Positions 34,910 through 46,400 of a DNA stretch of 64,000 nucleotides are shown one piece after another. This stretch comes from Cupriavidus basilensis (GTDB lineage: Bacteria > Pseudomonadota > Gammaproteobacteria > Burkholderiales > Burkholderiaceae): contig NZ_CP062803.1 in assembly GCF_008801925.2 (NCBI RefSeq), forward strand, positions 1,984,001-2,048,000, written 5' to 3'. Below the pieces are notes generated by a model that saw nothing but the letters and a program-made list of their open reading frames with translations, ran no database searches and was not told the DNA's origin. The position numbers and the translations under genes are program-made. Position 1 is the stretch's first letter, and the number at the start of each line of letters is the position of its first letter.

Positions 34910-35892
34910 GCCGCTGGCCGATCCGATGGCTGGCCAGGCGACTGGCGCAATCGCTGCTGGTAGTGCTGGCAATGACGGTGATCGTGTTCGCCGGCCTGCA
35001 CGCGATCGGCAACCCGGTCGATATCCTGATCGGCCAGGACGTGGACCAGGTCGAGCGCGCGCGCATCATCGCCAGGCTGGGACTGGACCAGCCACTCTGG
35101 CGCCAGTACCTCGCCTTCCTGCAAGGCGCCCTGCACGGCAACCTGGGCAACAGCTTTGTCTATAACGTGCCCGCCATCGCGCTGATCCTGCAGCGGCTGC
35201 CCGCCACGCTGGAGCTCGCCGTGGCGGCGCTGCTGCTGGCGGTGCTGGTGGGCGTGCCCTGCGGCCTGTTTGCCGGGCTGTATCCCGAGCATCCGGTGTC
35301 GCGCTTGCTGATGACAGGCAGCATCGTCGGCTTCTCGCTGCCGACCTTCTGGGTCGGGCTGATGCTGATCATGGCCTTCAGCGTGCGGCTGGGCTGGCTG
35401 CCCTCGGGTGGGCGCGGCGCCACCGCCGAGTGGCTGGGCGTGCCGTGGTCGTGGCTGACCACCGACGGCCTGCGCCACCTGATCCTGCCGGCCATCAACC
35501 TGTCGCTGTTCAAGGTGTCGCTGGTGCTGCGGCTGACCCGCGCCGGCGTGCGCGAGGTGCTGCCGCAGGATTGGGTCAAGTTCGCGCGCGCCAAGGGCTT
35601 GTCGCCGATCCGCGTGGTGCTGGGCCATGTGCTGCGCAACACGATGATTCCGCTGGTCACGGTGCTGGGGCTGGAGTTCGGCTCGACCATCGCGTTCGCG
35701 GTGGTGACCGAGAGCATCTTCGCCTGGCCGGGCGCCGGCAAGCTGATCCTCGACAGCATCAACGCGCTCGACCGCCCGGTGATCGTTTCCTACCTGATCG
35801 TGGTGGTGTGCCTGTTTGTCACGCTGAACCTGATCGTGGACATTCTCTACAAGCTGCTCGACCCGCGCGTGCGGCTGGAGGCCGCCACATGA
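34906..35892 (+). CDS. Peptide/nickel-type ABC permease (DppB-like)
   Basis: A 328-residue inner-membrane permease with six transmembrane segments. It has the N-terminal DppB/OppB signature (RRLAQSLLVVLAMTVIVFAG, LGLDQPLWRQYLAFLQGALHG) and the EAA-type loop around DWVKFARAKGLSPIRVVLGH. With the next gene it forms the membrane channel of an importer for peptides, opines, glutathione or similar small molecules. Start and previous stop overlap by ATGA; a longer frame upstream is rejected. Confidence 0.9.
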   Translation: MSRWPIRWLARRLAQSLLVVLAMTVIVFAGLHAIGNPVDILIGQDVDQVERARIIARLGLDQPLWRQYLAFLQGALHGNLGNSFVYNVPAIALILQRLPATLELAVAALLLAVLVGVPCGLFAGLYPEHPVSRLLMTGSIVGFSLPTFWVGLMLIMAFSVRLGWLPSGGRGATAEWLGVPWSWLTTDGLRHLILPAINLSLFKVSLVLRLTRAGVREVLPQDWVKFARAKGLSPIRVVLGHVLRNTMIPLVTVLGLEFGSTIAFAVVTESIFAWPGAGKLILDSINALDRPVIVSYLIVVVCLFVTLNLIVDILYKLLDPRVRLEAAT

Positions 35893-36826
35893 GCGCCATC
35901 GACAACCCCGCCAAAGCCGCCACAGCCGCCCCGGCGGCGCCCCAGGCGCTGCGCCGCGAATCGCCGTGGCGCCGCATGGCGGCGGATTTCTTCGCCTCGC
36001 GTACCGCTGTGTTTGGCCTGGTGCTGCTGGGGACCCTGGTGCTGGCCGCGGTCTTTGCCCCGCTGGTCACCCCGCAGAATCCGTATGACCTGCTCCAGCT
36101 CGACGTCATGGACGCGCGCCTCGCGCCCGGCACGCCGAGCGGCACCGGCACCTACAGCTACTGGCTCGGCACCGACGGCCAGGGGCGCGACATCTTCTCG
36201 GGCATCCTCTACGGCCTGCGCATCAGCCTGAGCGTGGGCGTGGGCTCGGCGCTGATCGCCGGCGTCATCGGCACCCTGCTCGGCCTGCTGGCCGCCTATG
36301 CCGGCGGCCGCGTGGACAGCATGATCATGCGCACCGTGGACCTGCTGCTGTCGTTCCCGTCGATCCTGGTCGCAATGATGATCCTGGCCTTCCTCGGCAA
36401 GGGCGTGACCAATGTGGTGCTCACGCTCGTGATCCTGGAGTGGGCCTACTACGCCCGCGCCGCGCGCGGCCAGGCGCTGGTGGAAAGCCGGCGCGAGTAC
36501 GTGGAAGCCGCTCGCGGCCAGGGTATTTCCAACTGGCGCATCGTGGTGGGCCATATCCTGCCGAACTGCCTGCCACCCCTGATCGTGATTGCCTCGCTGC
36601 AGGTGGCGCGTGCCATCACGCTGGAAGCCACGCTGTCGTTCCTTGGCCTGGGCGTGCCGGTGACCGAGCCCTCGCTGGGCCTGCTGATTGCCAACGGCTA
36701 CCAGTTCATGCTGTCCGACGAATACTGGATCAGCTTCTTCCCCGGCATCGCGCTGCTGGTCACGGTGGTGGCCATCAACCTGGTGGGCGACCGCCTGCGC
36801 GACGTGCTCAACCCGAGGTTGCAGAA

Positions 36827-36830
<4 letters not shown>
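35889..36830 (+). CDS. Peptide/nickel-type ABC permease (DppC-like)
   Basis: A 313-residue permease. It has an N-terminal cytoplasmic Ala/Pro-rich tail (to about 25), the OppC_N segment (FASRTAVFGLVLLGTLVLAA), YWLGTDGQGRDIFSGILYGL and the EAA loop REYVEAARGQGISNWRIVVG. It pairs with the DppB-like protein. It overlaps the preceding and following genes by ATGA, so stoichiometry is kept by coupled translation. Confidence 0.9.
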
Positions 36831-37833
<1,003 letters not shown>

Positions 37834-37837
<4 letters not shown>

Positions 37838-38871
37838 AGCCGACTGAACACGCTGCCGGCGAGCAGCCGCAATTACCCGCCCTGATCGATGCCCGCCATC
37901 TCGCCAAGCGCTTCGGCGAGCAGCATCCCGGCCGCATTGGCCGCGCGCTGCAGCGCATGGGCTGGTCGGTACCCGCGCCGGTCACGCACGCCGTGGACGG
38001 CGTGGACCTGCAGATCCGCCGTGGCGAAGTGGTCGGCCTGGTCGGCGAATCCGGCTGCGGCAAGTCCACGCTTGGCCGCATGGTGGCCGGCCTGCTGCAA
38101 CCTTCGTCGGGCGAAATACGCGTGGACGGCCAGAGCATCGAGGGCCTGGACGCCAGCGCCCGCCGCGCACTGCGGCTAAAAATCCAGATGGTGTTCCAGG
38201 ATCCGTACGCCAGCCTCAACCCGCGCCTGCGCGTGGACCGCATCGTCGGAGAAGGCGCGCGCCTGCACGGCCTGGTGGACGCTGCCGGCTTCGACGACTA
38301 CGTGAGCGCCCAACTGGAGCGCGCCGGGCTGGACCCGGCCCTGCGCCAGCGCTACCCGCATCAGTTCAGCGGCGGGCAGCGCCAGCGCATCGGCATAGCA
38401 CGCGCGCTGGCCGTGCAGCCAGAACTGCTGGTGTGCGACGAAGCGGTGGCCGCACTGGACGTGTCGATCCAGGCGCAGGTGCTCAACCTGTTCATGGACC
38501 TGCGCGAGCAGCTTGGCCTGACCTATCTCTTTATCAGCCACGACCTTGGCGTGGTCGAGCATGTATCGGACCGCGTGGTCATCATGTACCTGGGCCGCGT
38601 GGTGGAGAGCGCGCCGACGCAAGACATCTTCCGGCAGCCCAACCACCCGTACACACAGGCGCTGCTGGCGGAAATCCCGCGCCTGGACGCGCGCCACAAG
38701 ACCTTCACCGCCATCAAAGGCGAGATCCCCAGCCCGCTGGCGCCGCCACCGGGCTGCCACTTCCATCCGCGCTGCCCGCATGCCATGGCGCGCTGCCGGA
38801 CCGAGGTGCCGCGCCTGCGCGGCATCGCCGTGAACCATCTCAGCGCCTGCCACCTGAACGAGGGTGGCTAA
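37834..38871 (+). CDS. Peptide-type ABC ATPase (DppF-like)
   Basis: A 345-residue ATPase. Walker A is [11 protein letters not shown], the Q-loop region is [15 protein letters not shown], the signature is [10 protein letters not shown], Walker B is [12 protein letters not shown], and the switch His is in [11 protein letters not shown]-terminal extension ([16 protein letters not shown]) follows. Note DEA in place of the more usual DEP at Walker B, which is tolerated in some family members. Its TAA stop lies inside the first unit of an 11-bp tandem repeat. Confidence 0.9.
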
Positions 38872-38917
38872 CGGTTGGCCATCCGTTGGCTAACTATTGG
38901 CTAACTGTTGGCCAATG
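38863..38917 (+). repeat. Five tandem 11-bp repeats
   Basis: Units are GGTGGCTAACG, GTTGGCCATCC, GTTGGCTAACT, ATTGGCTAACT and GTTGGCCAATG, end to end. The first unit contains the stop codon of the DppF-like gene, and the array ends 46 bp before the binding-protein start. It may bind a regulator, form an mRNA structure that uncouples binding-protein expression, or have arisen by slippage. Confidence 0.8.
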
Positions 38918-38963
38918 TGCGCCACATCTCTCAACCCTTCTCACGCCCCGAGGAAACCTGCCC

Positions 38964-40538
38964 ATGAAACGCCTGCTGTCCCTCTCGATCAGCGCCGCCG
39001 TTGCCGCCATGCTCTGCGCCGGCGCGGCCTGCGCGCAGTCCCTGTCGATTGCTTTTGCCGATCCGCTTTCTTCGCTGGACCCGCAGCTCAACAACCATGC
39101 GGGCGACCGCTCCGTCGACCTGCATTTCTGGGACCTGCTGATCGAGAACAAGGACAACAAGCTGCAGCCGGGGCTGGCCCTGTCGTGGAAAGCGCTGGAT
39201 GACAAGACCTGGGAGTTCAAGCTGCGCCGCGACGTGAAGTGGCAGGACGGCAAGCCTTTCGGCGCGGAGGACGTGATCTTCTCCTACCAGCGCGCGCGCA
39301 ATGTGCCGGGCAGCGTGGCGTCGTACGCGGGCTACCTGCGCACCATCGAGTCGATGAATGCCAAGGATCCGTACACCCTGGTCATCAAGACCAATATCCC
39401 GAACCCGGACCTGCCCCTGAACCTGGCCTCGATCCATATCGTCAGCAAGCACGTCGGCGAGAAGTCCAGCACCGAGGACTACAACAGCGGCCGCGCCATG
39501 GTCGGCACCGGTCCGTACAAGTTCATCTCCTACACGCCGGGCGATCGTGTGATGATGGCGCGCAATGATGGCTACTGGGGCGGCAAGCCGGCCTGGCAGC
39601 AAGTCAGCTACCGCTACATCAACAACGGCCCGGCGCGCACCGCCGCGCTGTTGTCCGGCGACGTCGATGTGATCGACAAAGTCTCGGTGTCGGACCTGGC
39701 CAAGCTCAAGCAATCGCCCAATATCAGCGTGTTTCCCTATGCCGGCCTGCGCGTGATGCTGCTGCAGCCGAGCTTCAAGCCCGGCCCCAATCCGTACATC
39801 ACTGACAACGCCGGCAAGCCGCTGGACAAGAACCCGCTGCTGGACGTACGTGTGCGCCGCGCCCTGTCGCTCTCCATCAACCGGCAGGCGGTGGTGGGCC
39901 GCATCCTGCAGAACACCGCCAGCGTAGCCAACCAGTGGATGCCGAAAAACACCTTCGGCTACAACCCGGAGGTCAAGGACATCCCCTTTGATCCGGAGCA
40001 AGCCAGGAAGCTGCTGGCCGAGGCCGGGTTCAAGGATGGCTTCAAGCTGACCATCCATGCACCCAACGACCGCTATCCGCAAGGCCCGGAGACCGCGCAG
40101 GCGGTTGCCCAGTTCTGGACCCGCATCGGCGTCAAGACCCAGGTGGAAGTGGTGCCCTGGTCGGTCTACTCTGGCCGCGCCAACAAGAACGAATACGCGG
40201 TCAGCATGCTGGCCTGGGGCAACGGCACCGGCGAGGCCAGCTATGCGCTGGTCAACGTGCTGGCCACCGTGGATGCCAAGAAAGGCCTGGGCGCCTCCAA
40301 CTGGGGCCACTACAGCAACCCGGCCGTGGACAAGGCCCTGGACGAATCCACCGCCGAGTTCGATGTGCCCAAGCGCGAGGCCATCCTGCGCCGCTCGGTC
40401 AAGCTGGTGTCGGACGACGTGGGCGTGCTGCCGCTCTACCACTACCAGAACATCTGGGCCGCCAGGAAGGGCCTGAAGGTGGCGCCGATGACCAGCGACC
40501 GCACCGCGGCGATGATGGTCACGCGCGACGGCAAGTAA
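38964..40538 (+). CDS. Peptide-type ABC periplasmic binding protein
   Basis: A 524-residue family 5 solute-binding protein with a signal peptide (MKRLLSLSISAAVAAMLCAG, then AACAQS). It has FADPLSSLDPQLNNHAGDRS, LALSWKALDDKTWEFKLRRD and the AMVGTGPYKFISYTPGDRV region. It determines what the importer takes up; the ligand cannot be read from sequence. The ATG follows GAGGAAACC. It is separated from the ATPase gene by the tandem repeats rather than overlapping, so it may be expressed at a different level. Confidence 0.9.
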   Translation: MKRLLSLSISAAVAAMLCAGAACAQSLSIAFADPLSSLDPQLNNHAGDRSVDLHFWDLLIENKDNKLQPGLALSWKALDDKTWEFKLRRDVKWQDGKPFGAEDVIFSYQRARNVPGSVASYAGYLRTIESMNAKDPYTLVIKTNIPNPDLPLNLASIHIVSKHVGEKSSTEDYNSGRAMVGTGPYKFISYTPGDRVMMARNDGYWGGKPAWQQVSYRYINNGPARTAALLSGDVDVIDKVSVSDLAKLKQSPNISVFPYAGLRVMLLQPSFKPGPNPYITDNAGKPLDKNPLLDVRVRRALSLSINRQAVVGRILQNTASVANQWMPKNTFGYNPEVKDIPFDPEQARKLLAEAGFKDGFKLTIHAPNDRYPQGPETAQAVAQFWTRIGVKTQVEVVPWSVYSGRANKNEYAVSMLAWGNGTGEASYALVNVLATVDAKKGLGASNWGHYSNPAVDKALDESTAEFDVPKREAILRRSVKLVSDDVGVLPLYHYQNIWAARKGLKVAPMTSDRTAAMMVTRDGK

Positions 40539-40550
40539 GGCGGGGCAAAC

Positions 40551-41849
40551 ATGGCACAGCTTCATATCACCCCGGCCGACGACCTGATCGACGTCGCGCG
40601 GCGGATTTCCGTGTCGGGACTGCGTCCCGGCGAAACCATTGCCATCGCCACGCGCACGCTGCGGGGCCGGGAGCTCGCCTGGGCCAGCGAAGCCACGTTC
40701 GCGGCGGACGCCGCCGGCACCGTGGACCTGGAGCGCGACGCGCCGCTGTCGGGCAGCTACACGGGCGTGAGCCCGATGGGCCTGCTGTGGTCCCAGCGCC
40801 CGGTCGATAGCGACAGCCGCGAGCAGTTCCATGCGGATGCCACCCGGGCGCTCGTGACCGAGATCACGGTGCGGACCGATGGCGCGCAAGCACGCGGCGA
40901 ACTGGTGCAGCGCCTGGCGGCTGCCGGCGTGACCCGCCGGGAAGTGCGCGAGGACGGGCTGGTCGGCACGCTTTACCTGCCCGCGGGCCCCGGCCCGCAT
41001 CCGGCGGTGATGGTGCTCAACGGCTCGGGCGGCGGCATCAACGAACCGCGCGCCGCGCTCTACGCCTCGCGCGGGTATGCCGCGCTGGCATTGGCATACT
41101 TCAAGGCGCCGGGGCTATCGGACTACATCTCCAACACGCCGCTGGAATACTTCGAGCGCGGCCTGCACTGGATCCGCGAGCACGTCCGGCCTGCGCGCGG
41201 CTTCATCGCGCTGTCGGGCCAGTCGCGCAGCGGCGAGCTTGTGCTGCTGCTGGGCGCAACCTTCCCCGAGCTGGTCTCGGCTGTGATCGGCTACGTACCC
41301 GGCGCGGTGGTGCACAGCGCCCAGAACGCCGCCGATCCCGCCATCGGCCGCGAAGGCCCCGCCTGGCTGCACCACGGCAAGCCGCTGCCGCATGTGTGGG
41401 AAAACAACCGCACGGCAAGCTGGGCGCCCTTTGACGAGGGCCCGGCACCCCACCGGCATGAACGCGCCATCCTGACCGCGCTGCAAGACCCCGACGCGGT
41501 GGCGCGCGCCCGCATCTGCGTGGAGGCGATCCGCGGGCCGGTGATGCTGTTGTCGGGAACCGACGACGGCTCCTGGCCTTCCAGCCTGTATGCGCGCATG
41601 GTGGTGGACAAGCTGGCCGAAGCGGGGCATGCGCACGACGTCAGGCACCTTGATTTCGAGCAAGCCGGCCACGCCATCCTCTTCCCGTATGTGCCGACCA
41701 CGCAGATGGTCTATGCGCATCCGGTATCCAGACGCATCAGCACCACGGGCGGCACCGCGGCGGCCAATGCCGTGGCGGACGAGCAATCGTGGATCGGCGT
41801 GCGCGATTTCCTGGCGCGCGCCGTAGCGCGCCACGCTGGCCAAGCCTGA
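40551..41849 (+). CDS. BAAT-family acyl-CoA thioesterase/acyltransferase-like hydrolase
   Basis: A 432-residue protein. An N-terminal immunoglobulin-like BAAT domain (about 10-120) precedes an alpha/beta hydrolase domain. The nucleophile motif is ALSGQSRSGELVLLLG (Ser where BAAT has Cys or Ser), the acidic residue is near LLSGTDDGSWPS, and the catalytic His is probably in FEQAGHAILFPYVPT. Enzymes of this family hydrolyse or transfer acyl groups from thioesters. It starts 12 bp after the binding-protein gene and may cleave an ester or thioester in the imported compound or in the product of the monooxygenase. Confidence 0.75.
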   Translation: MAQLHITPADDLIDVARRISVSGLRPGETIAIATRTLRGRELAWASEATFAADAAGTVDLERDAPLSGSYTGVSPMGLLWSQRPVDSDSREQFHADATRALVTEITVRTDGAQARGELVQRLAAAGVTRREVREDGLVGTLYLPAGPGPHPAVMVLNGSGGGINEPRAALYASRGYAALALAYFKAPGLSDYISNTPLEYFERGLHWIREHVRPARGFIALSGQSRSGELVLLLGATFPELVSAVIGYVPGAVVHSAQNAADPAIGREGPAWLHHGKPLPHVWENNRTASWAPFDEGPAPHRHERAILTALQDPDAVARARICVEAIRGPVMLLSGTDDGSWPSSLYARMVVDKLAEAGHAHDVRHLDFEQAGHAILFPYVPTTQMVYAHPVSRRISTTGGTAAANAVADEQSWIGVRDFLARAVARHAGQA

Positions 41850-41894
41850 GTTGCCGAACAACAAAATTACTGAGTCAAGACCGAGGACCCCATC

Positions 41895-42434
41895 ATGACC
41901 CAAGCCAATCCAGCCACCGCCGACGTGGTGGACAACGTAGCCGGCCTCGCCGCCGGCTCGGCCACCCACGCCCTGCGCCATCAGCGCGAGAAGGTCGCCG
42001 CCGCCACGCAAGGCAGCTATGACGCGCTGTTCGATCCCGCCCTGCCCGGCCTGCCGCTGACCGAGCGCCTGCTGGTGGCGCTGTACGCCGCGCGCCTTAC
42101 GCCCGCACCGGAACTGGTTGCGCACTACAGCGCGCGCCTGGCGCAAGCCGGCGCCGATGCCGCCCTGGTCACCGTGGCCGGGCAAGGCAATCCGGATTCT
42201 CTGGCCGATCCGCGCCTGCGTGCCATGCTCGCCTTCACCCGCACGCTGATCGAGAACCCGGTAGCGGGCGACGAAGCCGCCCTCAAGGCCCTGCCCGCCG
42301 CCGGCCTGGCCACGCCCGAGGTGGTGACGCTGGCGCAGCTGATCGCCTTCCTGTCCTACCAGGTGCGCCTGGTGGCCGGCCTTAAGGCCCTGAAGGCCCT
42401 GAACACCCTGCAATCCCAGGAGGCCGCAGCATGA
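41895..42434 (+). CDS. CMD-domain protein, probably of the Avi_7170 family
   Basis: A 179-residue, Ala/Leu-rich helical protein with a carboxymuconolactone decarboxylase/AhpD-like fold (LTERLLVALYAARLTPAPEL and later TLAQLIAFLSYQVRLVAGLK). It lacks the CxxC redox pair seen in its neighbour. From memory, this and the next protein resemble a two-gene CMD-domain cassette first named from Agrobacterium vitis (Avi_7170/Avi_7169), found beside peptide-type ABC transporters. Activity is unknown. It overlaps the next gene by ATGA. Confidence 0.7.
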   Translation: MTQANPATADVVDNVAGLAAGSATHALRHQREKVAAATQGSYDALFDPALPGLPLTERLLVALYAARLTPAPELVAHYSARLAQAGADAALVTVAGQGNPDSLADPRLRAMLAFTRTLIENPVAGDEAALKALPAAGLATPEVVTLAQLIAFLSYQVRLVAGLKALKALNTLQSQEAAA

Positions 42435-43024
42435 GCGCACCCATCAAGGCAAACGGCTTCACCAACGAAGTGCTCGACTGGAAAGCCTGGCTGGACGTGG
42501 TCCAGGTGGACCAGGCCACGCCCGAGCAGATCGCGGTGCTGGAAGAAAGCCATCCCAAGGCCAAGGTATCGGACTACTACCTGTTCCTGGTGCATCAGCC
42601 CGAAATCCTGCGCCAGCGCTCCACTGCCTTCAACGCCATCATGTACGCTCCCGGCGGCATGGCGCGCGCCGAGCGTGAGCTGGCCAGCACGGTGGTGTCG
42701 CGCATCAACGGCTGCGTGTACTGCGCGTCGGTGCATGCCCAGCGCTTCGAGCAACTGGCCAAGCGCAACGATGTGATCACGCAGGTGTTCGAGGACCCGC
42801 ATACCGCGGGCACCACCGCGCGCGAGCAGGCGATCTCGAAGTTCTCGATCGCGCTGACCGAGCGGCCGGATGCGGTAAATGCCGATACCTTGCGCGCGCT
42901 GCGCGAGGTGGGCGTGAGCGATGCCGAAATTCTCGACCTGATCCACTCGATCGCCATCTTTGCGTGGGCGAACCGGTTGATGCTGAATCTGGGGGAGCCG
43001 GTGTTTCCGGCTGTGGAGAGTTAA
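42431..43024 (+). CDS. AhpD-like alkylhydroperoxidase-domain protein (Avi_7169 type)
   Basis: A 197-residue helical protein with the AhpD redox motif INGCVYCASVHAQRF (CxxC followed by His), preceded by MARAERELASTVVSR. Proteins with this motif reduce peroxides or protect partner enzymes. It may form a heteromer with the preceding CMD protein. It is the last gene of the lysR-monooxygenase-ABC-hydrolase operon. A hairpin (43025-43054) follows directly after its stop codon. Confidence 0.75.
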   Translation: MSAPIKANGFTNEVLDWKAWLDVVQVDQATPEQIAVLEESHPKAKVSDYYLFLVHQPEILRQRSTAFNAIMYAPGGMARAERELASTVVSRINGCVYCASVHAQRFEQLAKRNDVITQVFEDPHTAGTTAREQAISKFSIALTERPDAVNADTLRALREVGVSDAEILDLIHSIAIFAWANRLMLNLGEPVFPAVES

Positions 43025-43054
43025 CGCAGGGCGCTGACGCTGGTCAGCCCTGCG
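43025..43054. terminator. Hairpin between convergent genes
   Basis: CGCAGG/CCTGCG plus an inner GCTGAC/GTCAGC form a 12-bp stem with a 2-nt bulge and GCTG loop. It follows the AhpD-like gene and overlaps the end of the cupin gene. No U-run follows on either strand, so it may act as a Rho-assisted or weak terminator. Confidence 0.4.
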
Positions 43055-43409
43055 CGGCCGGCTCGCAATGCACCGCGAGCCAGACCGTAGACTGGGCGGC
43101 ATCCGTCCACGCCACGCGATGCCGGCAATGCGCCGGCAGATGCAGGTAGTCGCCTGGCGCGAGCGTGCGCGGCTCGGCCTCGCCATCCAGGTGCAGGCCT
43201 GCGCTGCCGCTGACCAGCAGCACCCATTCGTCCTGCGCGCTGTCGTACCAGAAGCCCTCTGGGCTGGCCTGGCCATTCGAGACGATGCGCTCGATCTTCA
43301 GGCCGGGCCGCTCCAGCAAGGCTTCGAAGCGCTCGGCAGTCCGGTCGACCGGCACCTGTGCCAGCAGGTTGCCCTGTGGCACAGGCGGCGGCTTGCCCTT
43401 GGCATCCAT
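43044..43409 (-). CDS. Small cupin-domain protein
   Basis: A 121-residue single-domain cupin. The first motif region is YDSAQDEWVLLVSGSAGLHL (H replaced by Q/D positions in part), and the second is LAPGDYLHLPAHCRHRVAWT, which gives a plausible metal site. The ATG follows CGGAGACG. Cupins of this size are often phosphomannose isomerase-like or regulatory proteins; the substrate is unknown. It is convergent with the AhpD-like gene and 37 bp after the stop of ftsK on the same strand as ftsK but transcribed separately or as its downstream partner. Confidence 0.75.
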   Translation of the reverse strand: MDAKGKPPPVPQGNLLAQVPVDRTAERFEALLERPGLKIERIVSNGQASPEGFWYDSAQDEWVLLVSGSAGLHLDGEAEPRTLAPGDYLHLPAHCRHRVAWTDAAQSTVWLAVHCEPAAQG

Positions 43410-43446
43410 CGTCGTCTCCGGTTAGGCGGCACGCCTGCCGCCCACG

Positions 43447-46400
43447 TCAATCGCCCGAGCCCGGCGCAAGCACATCGCGCGCGCCGTTGCGGCCCATCGG
43501 CGAGACCAGTCCCGCCACTTCCATCTGCTCGATCAGGCGCGCCGCACGGTTGTAGCCAATGCGCAACTGGCGTTGCACGGCGGAAATCGAGGCCCGCCGG
43601 CTGGTCAGCACAAAGGAGGCCGCTTCGTCGTATAGCGGGTCGGCCTCCACATCGCCACCACCTTCGCCGAACAGGTCCGACGCTGCGGCCTCGGCGGGAT
43701 CGCCCGCGAGGATGGCCTCGTCGTAGTCGGGCTCGCCGAACTGCTTCCAGTGTTCCACCACGCGGTGCACTTCGTCATCGGCCACAAAGGCGCCGTGCAC
43801 ACGTTGCGGATAGCCGGTGCCCGGTGGCAGGAACAGCATGTCGCCCTGTCCCAGCAGGCTCTCGGCGCCCATCTGGTCAAGGATGGTGCGCGAGTCGATC
43901 TTGGACGAGACCTGGAAAGCCACCCGGGTCGGGATGTTGGCCTTGATCAGGCCGGTGATCACATCCACCGACGGGCGCTGCGTGGCCAGGATCAGGTGGA
44001 TGCCTGCGGCGCGGGCCTTTTGCGCCAGCCGTGCGATCAGTTCTTCGATCTTCTTGCCAGCCACCATCATCAGGTCGGCCAGCTCATCGATCACCACCAC
44101 GATGAACGGCAGCGCGCGTAGCGGCTCGGGCGCATCGGGCGTGAGCGAGAACGGATTGGGCACGTGCTCGCCCGCGGCCTCGGCGGCGCGGATCTTCTGG
44201 TTGAAGCCAGCCAGGTTGCGCACGCCCAGCGCCGACATCAGGCGGTAGCGCTTTTCCATTTCGCCCACGCACCAGTTCAGCGCGTGCGCGGCCTGCTTCA
44301 TGTCGGTCACCACCGGCGACAGCAGGTGCGGGATGCCTTCGTAGACCGACAGCTCCAGCATCTTGGGGTCGATCATGATCAGGCGCACATCGTCCGGCGT
44401 GGCCTTGTACAGCAAGGACAGGATCATGGCGTTGACCGCCACGGACTTGCCCGAGCCGGTGGTGCCGGCCACCAGCAGGTGCGGCGCGCGCGCGAGATCG
44501 GTCACCACCGGCTTGCCGGTGATGTCCTTGCCCATCGCCAGCACCAGGTGCGAGTTGTGCGCGAGAAACGATGAGGCGGCCACGATCTCGGACAGGCGGA
44601 TCATCTGGCGCCGCGCGTTCGGCAGCTCCAGCCCCATGCAGGTCTTGCCGGGAATGGTCTCGACCACGCGGATCGAGGTCACACCCAGCGCCCGCGCCAG
44701 GTCCTTCATCAGCCCGACCACCTGCGCACCGCGCACGCCCATGGCGGGATCGACCTCGAAGCGCGTGATGACCGGGCCGGCAGAGGCGCCAACCACCGAC
44801 ACCGGCACCTTGAACTCCGCCAGGCGCTGCGCGATCAGGTTGCCGGTTTCCTGCAACTGCTCGTCGGTCACCTGCTGGATGTCCGCCGTGGCGGTTTCCA
44901 GCAGGGCCAGGTCTGGCAAACGGTAGTCCGAAATACGGGACGGCGGCAGCGTGACGGCAATGACTTGCGATGCTGGCACGGCGCTGGCAGCGGGTGCCGC
45001 GGATACGGTGGGTGCGGCGGCTACCGGCGCATTCAGCGCTACCACCTTGCCGACCACGGCCGGAAGCACGATACGCGGCTTGGGCGCGGGCGGCGTAGCT
45101 GGCCGTGCTTCGGGCAGCGGAGCCGGCGCGTCTTCGATCGCAGGCGCGGGGCTGGCAGCGCCAACCTCGCTGCCGTGCTCGACCAGCAGGTTGGCATCGA
45201 GAACGCCTTCGGCGATCTCTTCCGTGGCTTCTTGAGAGTCGGCTTCAGGTTCGGCTTCAGGTTCGGGGTCGCCTGCGGGCCTCAGGTCAGCTTCGGCATC
45301 CTGAACGAACAGGATATTTGCGGCCTGTGCTTCTACTTCCGGGTCTGCTCCCGGCTCTACTCCGGCCCGCGCGGCCGGCTCAGCGGCGCCTTCCGGCTCC
45401 TGGAGCATTGCCGGTTCGTCCACCTCGGGCGCCAGGACAACCTCTGGCAAGGCAACCGCCTCGGGCTCGGCCGGGCCAGCTGCTTCGGTATCCACGGCGG
45501 AGAGTTCGGCAACGCCTTCGTCGCCGGCTTCGGCTGTTGCTTCGGCTGTTGTTTCGGTGATTGCTTCGGCCGGGCTTTCGATCGAGGCTTCAGCCACGAC
45601 CGGCGCTGCTACCTCGCTTGCGGCACCGGTGACAACATCGGTGTCTGCCTCGGCGACAACAGCGGCGATTGCAGGAGCGGCTTGCGGCTCCGGCTGCGCG
45701 TCGGCCGCCGGAGCAGCAGGCCGTGTCGACTTCCAGGCGCTGGCCAGTGCGCTCAGCTCCGCCATCAGCGCCTCGGCTTCCAGGCGGAGCGCATCCAGCG
45801 TCACGGAGGGCGTCGCGCCTTCGCCGGCGGATTCCGCGCGCGGCTGCGCATTCTGCGGGGCGCCAGCGGTTGCAGCGGCGGGAATAGCAATGTCCTCGGT
45901 GGACAGCACCGCCACAGGCTGGGGCTCGGCGGGCGCCACGGCGGGGGCTGCCTCGGCCTCCAGCACTTGCGTTTCCCGCGTCTGGCCGGACAGCTCTCCA
46001 GGTTCTGCCGGCGCCGCCGGCACGGTGGCAACCTGTTCGCTCCGGTGCTTGCGCGCATCGTCGTCCTGCGCGACCGGCATGACAACCGGCGTGACAACCG
46101 GCCGCACCGCGGCAGCTGTCGTCCCGCTCTTTGCAGCGGGCTGGGCGGGTTGCGCACTGTGTTGCGCATTGGGTCGCACATTGGCTTGCGGCAGTGTCGT
46201 GATGGCCGAGCGTGCGCTCATCTGCGGCTGGCGCACCGGGCTGCTGGCCACGGTCGCGCGTGCAGCCGCAGCCGGGGCAGGACTGGCTGTTCGGGCCTGC
46301 ACCGCCGCCGCGGCACCAGCAGCAGCGACGGACGCAGAGCGCGCGGCTGCCGGGCTAGTCGCTTGCGGCTGGCTTGGGGTGCGCAGCGGCGCCGGCCTGG

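Noticed and set aside
38931..41000. 689-residue minus-strand open frame
   Set aside because: Antisense of the ABC binding-protein gene, which has a signal peptide and family motifs.
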